DNA of 64,000 nt from Cynocephalus volans (Eukaryota; Chordata; Mammalia; Dermoptera; Cynocephalidae), in NCBI RefSeq assembly GCF_027409185.1, contig NC_084462.1:43224679-43288678 (forward strand), read 5' to 3'. The notes below the pieces were generated by a model, which was not told where the DNA came from, did no database searches, and was given only the letters and a program-made list of their open reading frames with translations. Position numbers and translations under genes: made by a program. Of this stretch, positions 44,881 through 55,549 are shown piece by piece. The stretch's first letter is position 1. Each line of letters opens with the position of its first letter.

Positions 44881-45070
44881 TTTTTTTTTTTTTTTTTTTT
44901 TTTGTGACCGGTAAGGGGATCGCAACCCTTGGTGTGGTGTCGTCCGCACCATGCTCAGCCAGTGAGCGCACCAGCCATCCTTATATAGGATCCGAACCCA
45001 CGGCCGTGGCACTCACAGCGCCGCCGTGCTCCCAGCACCGCACTCTCCCGAGTGAGCCACGGGGCCGGCC
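44881..45070 (-). mobile_element. CYN-type SINE, dimeric, GC-rich variant
   Basis: In minus orientation two tRNA-like units are joined by a 'tatata'-containing linker. The first starts ggccggccccgtggctcac and keeps the B box ggttcggatcc. The second ends ccccttaccggtcac, then the A tail (read here as the T run at 44,881-44,903). Perfect 16-base duplications (ctcttcagtcaatttc at 44865-44880 and 45071-45086) prove retroposition. The first unit carries a GC-rich segment where the sibling at 45,116 keeps tRNA-like text. Confidence 0.92.
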
Positions 45071-45115
45071 CTCTTCAGTCAATTTCACGGGATTAAAAAA
45101 AAAAAAAAAAGGTGG

Positions 45116-45255
45116 CGGGCCGGCCCGTGGCTCACTCGGGAGAGTGTGGTGTTGAGAACACCAAGGCCCCGGGTTCGGATCCCATATAGGGATGGCCGGT
45201 TCTGAGCGTGGTGCTGACAACACCATGTCAAGGGTTAAGATCCCCTTACCGGTCA

Positions 45256-45287
<32 letters not shown>
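45116..45287 (+). mobile_element. CYN-type SINE, dimeric
   Basis: The first unit has 'ccgtggctcactcgggagag', 'aacaccaaggccccgggttc' and a B box at about 45172-45182. A linker 'catataggg' follows, then the second unit 'gatggccggttctgagcgtg' with 'aagatccccttaccggtcat' and a long A tail to 45,287. Flanks of A-run plus 'ggtgg' (ending 45,115 and 45,292) are the target-site duplication. It lies only 45 bases from the oppositely oriented copy. Confidence 0.92.
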
Positions 45288-45288
<1 letters not shown>

Positions 45289-45319
45289 GTGGGGTGAGTT
45301 GTTCTGAAATAAAAGGGAG

Positions 45320-45950
45320 AGAGGAACACAACCAGATGTGTAAACCTAGATTAGATCCTGGTTAAAAAGTTTACATCGAAACGGTTAAACATTCTTGAGG
45401 CAACTGGGGAAATTTGAATGTGGACTGTATTTTTGATTAGATGTGGACTTGCCATTATTTTCTTAGGAATGATATTGGGATCATGGTTATATCAAAGAAT
45501 GTCTTTAATCTTGGATGCAGAATGAAATATCATAATGTCTATAACTTACTTTTAAATGGCACAGAAAAAATATATATACATGTATGTACACACAGAGATA
45601 AAACCATGAAGTTAAAATCTTTACAGCTGTTGGATCTACATGGAGGTATCTGTTTATTTTTTTGGCAGTTGGCCGGTGCAGGGATCCAAGCCCTTGACCT
45701 TGGTGTTACAATACCATGCTCTAACCACCTGACGTAACCAGCCAGCCCCATGAAGGTATTTACTGTACAAGGCTTTCATATTTAAAAGGAGGGGAAAGAA
45801 AAAAGGAAAAAGAAAAACAAAGAGAAAGCCAAAATAATAAAAATAAATAAAAGGAAAAATAGTTTAAAAACTAATAATTTAAAGTTGGGGGGAATCTATT
45901 CTAATTAGAAGCCATTCATTTGACTATTTTGTCTTCTGAAAAGCATAATG
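45320..45950 (+). repeat. Old interspersed repeat, probable LINE 3' end, split by a SINE
   Basis: 'ggcaactggggaaatttgaa' then 'tgtggactgtatttttgatt' and 'gggatcatggttatatcaaa' belong to a widespread mammalian repeat end that I recognise but cannot name securely. The text resumes after the CYN monomer with 'tactgtacaaggctttcata'. An A-rich tract follows to about 45,890. Confidence 0.45.
45652..45748 (-). mobile_element. CYN-type SINE, monomer
   Basis: Reversed monomer: 'ggccggtgcagggatccaag' then 'cccttgaccttggtgttac' and 'accatgctctaaccacctga', beginning with a short T run. Imperfect direct repeats (catggaggtatc at 45639-45650, catgaaggtatt at 45749-45760) flank it. The sequence is more diverged than the dimers, suggesting an older copy. 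Confidence 0.82.
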
Positions 45951-46305
45951 GAGAAAATACTGCCAGAGTGCACGTATGCATGATAAAACAGTACTAATCA
46001 AAAAAGGAAACAACAATATTATAAAATCAAAATGCAGAGTAGAAGTGACTTCTGAGGAGCAGGAGAAGAGCATAGATGTCAATTTTATTTATTGTCAGTA
46101 TTTTAGTTCTTGGGTTGTGTGGTGGCCTTATGGGTGTAACATATTATTAATAAATGAATTAATAAAATGGAAGAGGGTCATGCATGGACCAATGATGATA
46201 GCTCTGAAATCAAGCAAAATAAAATGATGGATGAAAATCTTCCATCAATCTCAGTCCTCTGGATGCTGAAGTAAAACAAACACACTCATTCCGGGATGTT
46301 TCAGT
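45951..46305. other. Unclassified AT-rich sequence
   Basis: No gene seen. It may contain diverged LINE. Confidence 0.4.
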
Positions 46306-46700
46306 TTTTCCACTTTTTTATTCATTCCACAAATATTTACTGAGGGTCTGCCATAATTCAGGCATATACCAGGGATAGTTACATAGACTGGATGATAGAG
46401 ATAAATGAGACATAGATGTATGTCCTCTATGCCAAGGGTCTGCCACATTCTGGACTCGGGATGGTATGCCCTGTGCGTCAGGGATTGTAGGCTCAGAGCA
46501 GCTCCAGTGAAGTGGTATGGGTCAGAGAGGGCTTTGAAGCCATAGTAAATACCTCAGATTTGGTGTGCTGGAAGCAATCAATGGGTTTAGAGTTGGATAG
46601 TCACATATCTGATTTGTATTTTTAAAGGTTAAAGGTGAGCAATTCTCTTGAAAAAGTGAAACAGAACATCATTGTATCCATGAAGGTGGGGGTGATATTC
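46306..46700 (-). repeat. L2 LINE 3' region
   Basis: 'ttattcattccacaaatatt' then 'tactgagggtctgccataat', with 'gggtcagagagggctttgaa' further on, follow reversed L2. Confidence 0.72.
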
Positions 46701-47104
46701 AAAGGAGCAACTTACAAGACAAGGGCTCTGACTCATCAAAGCTGACGCTCGTCCTCAGACAAGAGCCAGGTGACAGAAAGGGGTCAATCCTGTAGCTGCT
46801 GGTTCTAGGTGGGGTCTCTGAGGTCCAGGAGGACTGGGGCAGTGGGGGCAGGCGACATTGGAAGGCCCAGGGAGTGCCTATTTGCCCATCTGTATGTAAG
46901 TTGTAAATATTTTAACAAAAGAACAGGTAAACACACGTATATGTGTGTGTGTGTGTGTGTGTGTATGTGTGTATAAACTATAAATAAGACTAAACCATGC
47001 CTTCACTTAACTGTCTAAAGTAGCTAGGATTGAGCTAAAAGTTTAATGAAACCCAGTCAATGTCATCAACGAGAAGCTCTACTTCTGCCTCAGCTGCCTT
47101 TATC
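46701..47104. other. Unclassified sequence with a TG microsatellite
   Basis: An interrupted TG run lies at 46,941-46,973. No gene seen. Confidence 0.45.
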
Positions 47105-47340
47105 CATGAAAATAAGGAAACATCCATCCATCTGTCCATCCCTCTGTCCCTCTATTCATCTGTCCATCCAGCTATGCATAGGAGCAATAGTTCTCGAGCC
47201 GCTGGTATGTACTAAATGCTGTTTTAGTACAGAGGACAGATATATCACTGAACATGACAGGCAACGTCATCGATCTCATGGAGTTTACATTTTATTGTAG
47301 ACAGACAATAAACAAATACACACCAAGCCAATTTCAGCCT
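47105..47340 (-). repeat. (TCCA)n-like tract and L2 3' end
   Basis: An irregular 'catccatc/tgtccatc' tract lies at 47,126-47,172. Then 'catggagtttacattttatt' and 'gtagacagacaataaacaaa' match reversed L2. Confidence 0.7.
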
Positions 47341-47499
47341 AAGGGAATACAAGCCCTCGATGATACAGTGATGGGAAGTGCGTTGGATACTTCCCACCAC
47401 TAGCTCCTAGAAAGAAATCAGCAAGAAAAAGACAATATAAAAGAACTTGTTCTTGCTGTATCCCCAGTCCCTTGAGGAGCACCTGGCATATAAAAAGTG

Positions 47500-47769
47500 C
47501 TTACTATATACTGGTTGGAAGAAAAATTGAACATGGAATATTATTTAGCCATCAACGAGAATTAGCTGTATCTGCACATGGTAACATGGAAGAGTGCCTG
47601 TGAGTATAGACAAGCAAGCTGCAGAGAGATCATTTTTGTAAAACTAAACAGATGCACAGATAGATGCACAGAGACAGCTGGAAGAATCCACACTACGTGG
47701 TTACACTGGGACGGAAGGAGAAAGGGTTTTCACTTTTTCCTTAATGTATTTATTCACCAATTACATTTT
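47500..47769 (+). mobile_element. Old L1 LINE 3' portion, left of a SINE insertion
   Basis: 'atggaatattatttagccat' then 'caacgagaattagctgtatc' and 'gtaacatggaagagtgcct' are L1 ORF2-end phrases. Resumes at about 47,934-48,000. Confidence 0.65.
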
Positions 47770-47918
47770 TTTTTTTTTTTTTTTTTTTTTGTCTTTTTCA
47801 CGACCGGCACTCAGCCAGTGAGTGCACCAGCCATTCCTATATAGGATCTGAACCCACGGCGGGAGCGTAGCCGCGCTCCCAGAGCCGCACTCTCCCGAGT
47901 GTGCCACAGGCTCGGCCC
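47770..47918 (-). mobile_element. CYN-type SINE, dimeric, with shortened second unit
   Basis: Minus orientation with a long T run (47,767-47,791). The first unit reads ggccgagcctgtggcacac in reverse and retains a ggttcagatcc-type B box and a GC-rich middle. The linker is tatatagg. The second unit is internally shortened, passing from 'actggctgagtgc' straight to 'cggtcgtg'. Perfect 15-base duplications (caccaattacatttt at 47755-47769 and 47919-47933) flank it, inside an L1 3' end. Confidence 0.9.
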
Positions 47919-48000
47919 CACCAATTACATTTTAAGGGTATATGCCAATTTTGAAATAAAAAGGACTTTTCAAAAGATGCAGACCATGATTATATGCATC

Positions 48001-49129
48001 AGGACGGGTAAACTGGAAATGGAGCGGGAATACTGACGAATAATTGGATCCAATCATGAAAGCTACACAAGACAAAATCACTTTACAGGTGACGATCCTT
48101 CAAACGTTCAGCAAAGCAGCTCACTCATGTGCAATGCCCTAAGCCTGGCTCCCTGATGATCCCGAGGGCCTCTCGTGTTTGAGGAAATACTCGAGTGGAG
48201 CACCTTGCACTTTCCAATGTACGTGTGTTATCTCAGAAACAAGGGCAGAAGGTGTAAAAACAGAAAAATAAAGTACTTCAAGTTTCAAATTTCAGCATCC
48301 TGTTGGCACCACTGAAATAACTTGCCAGGATCTACTAGCAACTAAAAAATTCAGGTCCTCGCCATGGAGGAAGATTAGAGATACTGACTCGATGAACTCA
48401 ATCTAGGCGAATTCTGTTACCAGTGTACAACAAAAAGAAGCGGAAAGGATGAGACTGTCCTTTCAGTTTCTCACCTTAGAAAGACCCTTTTCGTGTTGGG
48501 AATATTAAAAACCCAGAAGCAAAGGCATCCTGTACAGATCGTTGGGAAAGTATTAGGAAACTAACAAGGCATGCCTCCCTAAATTCTCCTGAGGAGTGTT
48601 GGTCTAAGAGCCCCATCGTGGACAGCTGCACACAAAAAGCTGGCAGGTGGGCTGTCGGCAGGAGAGCGTCCAAGTGTGGGGACTCCCTGACCCCAGAGGC
48701 TGAGTAGGCAAATCAGGTGACTCAGACTCCTAAAAGACCCTGTAATTTTCAGTTGACTAAATGAGGGGAAAATCAATATGTGAATCACCTTTCAAGTATT
48801 TAATTTAATTAGACAAGGAAAATGAGGCTTCTTTAAAATTCTTACTTGGTATTAACTTCTGTCACAAAGCAGCCTAGAGTAATTGGTAGAAGTGAAAAAG
48901 TGATTACAGAGGCTTAAGCTTATTTATCACAGCTGCTGCACTTTTACAAAGTGAGTTTTATGGTGCTGAACCCTCCACCAGAGCAGTACAGGCCCCGGAG
49001 CGTGGATTCCAGTCTTTTCATAAGCCACCTTTAATAAGCCGTGGTAAGTGGGGGATGAGTGGGGAGGCGAGGATGTCAACAAACGGGCAACCTGGCTTGG
49101 GGCTCACAGGTTGATCTGGTGCCCATTCT
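48001..49129. other. Unclassified sequence; 48.78-49.03 kb looks repeat-free
   Basis: No gene seen. The AT-rich stretch around 48,780-49,030 has no repeat signature. Confidence 0.4.
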
Positions 49130-49290
49130 ACCCCCTCCTGGCTTCTCTGTAATGTCAGGGTCATGCAGATGGTAGGTCAAGAAGCCCACAGCTTATTCCT
49201 CTAATCCCTGGCAAATGACTTGCCCAGAATCATAACATCGGTTACCAGGAAAGCCAGACTTGAACCCCAGGCCACATGATGCCCAAGTCA
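49130..49290 (-). repeat. MIR SINE
   Basis: 'aaatgacttgcccagaatca' then 'ccaggaaagccagacttgaa' and 'ccccaggcc' are the reversed MIR core. Confidence 0.72.
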
Positions 49291-51204
49291 GTGATCTTTT
49301 CTCTCTTTATCGAGCTAATCAGAAAGAAATTGGAGCTGAATCTCAGGAATGTCATGCAGCAGCCCTTTATCTGTAACTCCTCTGTGGCTGTGCTGTCTTT
49401 CCAGTGCATTAGTAATTTTAGTTTATCTTCACTTTTCTCCAAGGATTTAAACATTTGGAAGGCAGGTTGCCGATCCCATTCCTCTTGCAGGACTGATGGC
49501 AGTATACCAGGTACAGAAGGCACTGGATACAACTGTGATGAGAGAAAGAAATCTCTCCATGTTAACCACAAACCTAACTGGTGAACTTCAGGAGTTTGTT
49601 TCCTCAACTAAGACAGAATAAAACTTCCAAGTAAGGAGGAGATATTTGCAATGTGCTGGAATTCAAATACTGAGGGAAAAATAGACCCATCCCACAGAAA
49701 ACTTATAATCAAGTGGGTGAGAAGACAATTTTCCTTTTTCATTTTGGGAAAAATTTGAAAATGAAGGCTCGGAGAATAATAGCATGAACAGCTACTGCTC
49801 ACTTCCAAAATATGTAAATTTTGTCATATTCACTTTGTCCCTTCCAACCCAAAACAGACAAATAAAAGCAATACTATAGCAGGCCAGGAATGGTTTGTGA
49901 TCCTGAACCAGCAGGCATGGGTTTTGGCTGCATTTTCCTTCTGAACATTATTTAATTAGGCAAGTTAGGAGATACAGGAGTTGGAGAACATGACTGTTGA
50001 AATCCTTCTAAGGGTTCAAAGACCCTATTTTACTAAGAAACTCTGCCTGATGAAAGATTTCTGATCTCTATCTCCCTTACATTTGGCAGGCTGTGTTGTT
50101 GTCATGAGGGGCTACAAAACTGCCAGGTGGGGGCAGGCCAGCCAGCAGCCATCTGCCTGGGGACCAGCCTGGCCAGGCTTGGTAGCCAGGGTGGCTGGGT
50201 TGTACATAGCAGCCTATCATACTTTGAGAAACTCTGGACATCCTGTCCTTCAGAGCTGTCTCTGTTTTCCCACTGTCAAATGGTAATTGATCAAACTCAT
50301 CAAACTGTACACATTAAATATGTTCGATTTTTTGCATAACAATCACACTTCCATAAAGCTGTTAAAAAACAAAAAGGAACCCATCTTTGTTTTAGCAGGC
50401 AGTTTCCATGCAGAGTTTACTGTGTCCGAGGTTCTGAGCAGCTCCTGGACCAGCAGAAACAACAGCATCTGATGTGGGGCTATGCTCAGCTCCTAGCTGG
50501 TTTATTTATTTTTCTTAAAGTAGATAACACTAGCATAGCCCCCAATTAGCCTAGGCTGCATCCAGGGGCTGGGAAAGGATTTGTAGGTGCTGTGGTTCCC
50601 TTTGGGGGCTATGCTTAGGCTGCAGCCAGCTGGATCTGCCAAGGTGCCCTCTGTTATCAGCAATTGGAGCAACGCTGCCCATGCCTCTATCTTAGGGACA
50701 TGCTGTTGGCAGCCGGCCTCGCCAGCAGTGCCAAAGTGCATGCTGGCTGAGGCAGCTAGAGTCACTGTCTGTCCCAACCCGGAGCAGGCTGGGGCTGTCA
50801 TTATTAATGTTTGGCACACATATTATTTATGAGCTGCTAAACTAGACTGAAGAACAGTAACAGCAGGGTCGGAACCACAGGCTACTGGCTTTGTCTGTCC
50901 CAACTTAAATTAAGTAGTTGCAAAAGATAATTGGAGACAAAGGCCTAGACTTACAGTCAGTGTTTAATGTGGCAAGAGAGATTTGTAGTCTTTGTTAACA
51001 TAACACATACAGAATGATTCAAAGCTGGCCCATAAAATAAGGAGATCTGTTTTTACACGTGGGTTCTGAGCATCACTAGAACTACTTTTATTCACGTAGG
51101 TTTCTGCAACATCTCACAGTGACTGTTGGATTTCTTCCTTTTTCTGTTTCTTCTTTTTTAAAAATCTGTTTCTTTTTTGCCATGGGAGAGTCTAAATGCC
51201 CTAA
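49291..51204. other. Unclassified sequence, repeat-poor
   Basis: No gene recognised. Open frames of 102-121 codons near 49.24-49.61 kb run on both strands without domains. Confidence 0.4.
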
Positions 51205-51385
51205 TACAGTGTTGTAAGTGTGGTCCCCAGACCAGCAGTATCCACATCATCTGGACACTTGTTAGAAATGCAGATTCTTAGGCCCCACCCCAGGCCTTAC
51301 TGCATGCAAAATTCTGGGGGTGGGAACCAGCAATATTTTAACAAGCCCTCCGAGCATTTTGAAGCTTGCCCACTTGCATTTATGT
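51205..51385 (+). mobile_element. MER5A-type hAT-Charlie relic
   Basis: 'gtgtggtccccagaccagca', 'gttagaaatgcagattctta', 'ggccccaccccaggcc' and 'atattttaacaagccctccg' follow the MER5A order nearly end to end. Confidence 0.9.
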
Positions 51386-52149
51386 AGACAGTAGAGGTCA
51401 TGATTCCACACTCCAGGAACTATGGACATCTTGAACTTGGGAAGTGGAGTCCTTGGCCATACACAGCCCTTCCCTGATCACTCTCTAGCTTAGTCTCCGT
51501 CCACAAACCCCTCTTCTCTCCTGTGTTCATCCTCTGGGCTCCTACACTAGCTCTTTCTGAATGCTGCCACTAATCTGGTCCTTCAGCACAGGCACTCAAA
51601 ACATATACTGCATGAGCAAGCGATGCTCAAGAGGATCGTTTCTAGACTCCCCCAGGACTCTGTAAACATATTCAGTAAAGAACAAAGTGTGCAGTCTGCA
51701 AATATCATGTAAGGAATCTCCCGTGCAGAACTAAACAGGGGTAATGTTTATGTTAGGAGGATCAAGGGACTCCTCTCAGGGTCTTCATTACATAGTTTCC
51801 AGGGGATATATTCTGACTTGAGGAATACCTCAATCTATATATCATGTGAAGATGAGCTTCTACTAAGCAACCATTTTATTAGTGCCCATTAAAACAGAAG
51901 GTGATTAAAGTGCTTTTTAATTAAAAAAATGATTAAATGGAGTAGGAAGTAATGGTATCAGTTAACCTCAGGGTAGAGTTTTTTTTAACCCACTAATAAC
52001 TTCCTAGACATCAAGCATTTCCATGCAGCTAGCCAAAGTTAATTATAGGCTCCATGAATAAGGGTTTCTATAGACTTCTCAAAGGAATCCTCAGGATCCT
52101 TGTATGACACAGTGTTCAGATGTTCCAGGCTGGAGCCTATGTACCAGTC
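51386..52149. other. Unclassified sequence
   Basis: A C/T-rich piece at 51,480-51,600 may be a weak L2 fragment. The rest is AT-rich. Confidence 0.4.
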
Positions 52150-52690
52150 CTTTTATCTTAGTGCGCCAGTGTCCGGAAGAGGATGCAATGCCGAGTTCAG
52201 CATCTTAGGGAGCCAGCCTGGCTCAAGGCTGAGGACACTGACTGAAGGTTGGGAACTCGGTGCCATATCCCCACCCTGCTTACCACGGGCCACTGCAGGG
52301 TCCCGTGCGGGTTACACAGTGGCCTCCGTGAGCAGGGGTCCGCTCGGGCTGGTAGGCACCCTCGCCGGCAGTAGCACCACAGCGTGTCACCCAGGACATG
52401 ACGCTGCCGTGTTCCCCTCCCAGCTCCAAAATCTTTCTGCAGAGGGAGCCAGGCTCCCTAAAAGCTCTGCATGTAAGACAGCACCCACTTGGAAAGAGTT
52501 AAGTGAGGAAACAAAAAAAGCAGGGGGAGAAAGTGGGGAACAAGGGAGCAGGCTCTGAATTTCACGCAGCCCAAGCCAGGGCCAGGCGGAGACGCCGAGG
52601 CGTGGGAGGCTGAAGAGTATGCAGCACATGAGTACCACCCAACTCCACGCAGCACACGCGGGACTTGGACAAAGGACCCAGAGGAGAGCA
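52150..52690. other. CpG-dense patch
   Basis: I count about 15 CpG in roughly 270 bases (52,160-52,425) and about 8 more at 52,560-52,675, in a window otherwise poor in CpG. GC content is visibly high. Open frames of 152 codons on both strands overlap it and probably reflect the composition. It could be a small CpG island or a GC-rich old repeat. No TATA box, splice site or product could be assigned. Confidence 0.5.
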
Positions 52691-54654
52691 GACAGATGCT
52701 CGGGAACTACCACAGGGTCACTCAATGTGCTGCTGAGCCTTAACACTATTGTGACATAGCTGCAGGACAATCCCCCCAACTCGGCTTTCTGAAGGACTGC
52801 GACAGGGCCAAGGGGTGGGAAGGTGGAGGGCGAGGGCATCCTCACGACTGGAAAAGGAATACCTCAGAGAAGTTGGACCAAGAGGCAGCTCTAACTGCAT
52901 CCTGGGTATGCGCCGAATGTCCAGCAGGACAGGAAACCCCTCCCTCGCTCTCCCTCAGCTCCAAAACCAGCAAGTAACTCTCGTGTCCAAGCACCATCCT
53001 GCTCAACCACGTCCTCTCCTCACATTGTTTCCCTCCCTTTCTAGACCTGACCACTCTAAAGCTACAGTCCCTCAACACCGAAGCCTTCCTCACTATGTAC
53101 AATCACAGCCAGCCTCTCTGAGGAGTAGCCACATGCCCAGCCTTACCTCCATGGTCAGGGACAGAGCTGTCATTTCCTCCACAACGCTTTCCTTTACCAG
53201 AACCTTATCTCTGTTCACCTAAGTCCTTATCACTAACACATATGCATGCACACCCCTCTGGGAGTGGGTGGTAACACTCATTTGTCAGGTACACTTTACA
53301 GGACAGATGGGTCCTTAGGACAGATTTAATAGGCACTGGGGCTAAAGGTGAGTATTCTGAACAGGCTGTAGCAAAGTTGCAGCTTCTGGGGCCCACAGCA
53401 GGCATAGGGCACATTGGAAGAACTCTCCAGGCCCCAGGGAAAGCAGTGTGCCCCATTCTTTGAGGGGCTCCACATAAGGATGCTCCTGCCACCAGCCCTG
53501 CCTGTCTCTGTTCTAGGCTCCAGGTGCACCTTGAAGTTTGTCACTGGACCACGGCCATGTGTCCTGCTCAATTTCTCCCAGGGCCAGTCTCCCCACAGGA
53601 GAGGTGTGTGGCAGGGGATGTTCATCTCCCACCGCTGGAATCACCCCAGCAGGTGGAGGTCCTGAACCACTACACCTCATGCCCTGCAAACACCTGCCAG
53701 GAATGGGTTGAAAGAGAAATGCCCACCTTGTCACTAACATGCCCACTGTAATTTTAACTGCAGGACCTCAAAATGTTCTATGGATGGTGTATTTGAGCCA
53801 ACAATACTTTCTTGGAGCTGATAAATACTCACAACTTGACATTCTCTAAGTCAGCAACTACGTTCAGCCCCCCACATCTAAACTGGCAGTCTTACTTTTT
53901 ACTTGCCAGATAATGAACTGAAGGTCTAACAAACTGACAGATTAGTTTAATTTATCTATCAGCTTCTTATATAAACTTCAGGAGAAGCTTCAGAAAAGTA
54001 AATGACAATTTTTAAGTGTGGACAACAATCAAATACTTGCTATCTGATACAAAGACACTTATTTAAACTCAACTTTATTTCTAAGACAAAATATCCCAGT
54101 TCTTCTCCCTCCACCTCCCGAGTCTCTTCAACTTTCAATGGAAGTATAAATGTGAGTGGCCATAAAAAATGATGAAAAGGGTGCTGGGGTATCAGTCTCT
54201 CAGCTGCCTGTAATGAAGCTAAGTATGCTTCTTTGTGCAAGCTCATATATTCAATTATCCAACTCATCTTGTAAACACACAGTAAAAAACAGACACTGTG
54301 ACCAGAAGTTAATTCCTCCTGCCACACTCACACGGCTGGCAAAGGGCACACGTAGTTCCTAAGAACACCGCCAGAATCCAAGCTCCTTCCTTTCAGTCAA
54401 GATTATTCAAAAAGGCATGGTGGACTCTCAGAACATGTTTTGTAGGAAGTTACAGGCATTTTATGGATGTGTGGGCTTTAAATTCAAAAAGTATATATAT
54501 GAAATCCTGAGCCTTGCCATCTCTTGCCAAAATGTGTCTCATAGGATTACTGCTCTCTTAACAGTGGGCTGATTTCCGTTCCATGGAAAAAAGCTGATGC
54601 AAGCAAAGGCAGAGCCATGCTAATCCGGGATCACTGAAGATCAGGTCCAAGGCT
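52691..54654. other. Unclassified sequence
   Basis: No gene recognised. 52.98-53.23 kb is pyrimidine-rich and might be L2. Short open frames lack domains. Confidence 0.4.
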
Positions 54655-54785
54655 AAGGTGGCCTGGCTTCTACCCCTGACACTATCAGTAATGCAATGCA
54701 CAGCCCTAGCTACTAAATCACTTCTATTCTCAAATGCTTGGCTTGCCCACCTGTACAAGGAAGGCTTTGGACTAAACCAATCCAT
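54655..54785 (+). repeat. MIR SINE, diverged
   Basis: 'ggcttctacccctgacacta', 'gcttgcccacctgtacaagg' and 'aaggctttggactaaacca' follow MIR order. Confidence 0.55.
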
Positions 54786-54890
54786 CTGAGAAATACTGGA
54801 GTGCCCACTATGCGAAAGCCACTGTGCCAGGTGGGCACTATGCAGAGCAGAAATGGTTCCAGAGAATAACGACAAATTATGCCAGTGCTT
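54786..54890 (-). repeat. L2 3'-end fragment
   Basis: 'tactggagtgcccactatgc' then 'aaagccactgtgccaggtgg' is reversed L2. Confidence 0.5.
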
Positions 54891-55549
54891 TCCTACTGCC
54901 TAAGAAATAACACCATCTGTGCAGTATATGGAAGATTAGAGAAAGAGCACATGGCTGGTGATGGGGCAGGGGCACCACCTCAGTCCCCATTCAGTTGCCC
55001 TGAGAACTGAGGACACCTCTGTCCAAACATTGTTAGAACCATGGCGACCCCAGCATGCTGCGGCTCCCTGTGGAGAAGCTCTAGCTACACATCTGCCAAG
55101 TGTACCATACCTCCTTCAGAGCTTGAAGCGCTGCAGGACTCATGGAGGGGGTCTGTGAATGACACAATTCCCTGCAACCAGAGTCTAGTGGTCTCCCTTG
55201 AAGGTCGCCATCACAGTGCCCACTCGAGAGTAGATCACTTGTGTCCACTGCCCAGTGACTCTGAAGGAGGGGAGGCCAGAGGGGTGGGGCAGAGAGAAGA
55301 AGGCAGGCACAGCAAAAGGCAATATTGACAGGAATTAGGAGGACTTCACTTGCCTGAGATTTGGAGCTACATGAAATGCAGATGCTGTCATCCATATGGC
55401 CCTGGGCTCCTTAGAGGCTGGAAGGAACAAAGCTGGGCCAAGGATCAAGTGCCACATGTGGCTAAAGCAATGGAAAAGGGATTCTTCTGTTTGACAGCTG
55501 AGCAAATAAGAACAAGGGTCTGTCCTCAAGGGGCTCCCTGCCCAGTGGA
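54891..55549. other. Unclassified sequence
   Basis: No gene or confident repeat seen. Confidence 0.4.

Noticed and set aside
52100..52845. Two 152-codon open frames on opposite strands
   Set aside because: They overlap the CpG-dense patch; composition explains them and no homology is recognisable. Kept only as a CpG observation.
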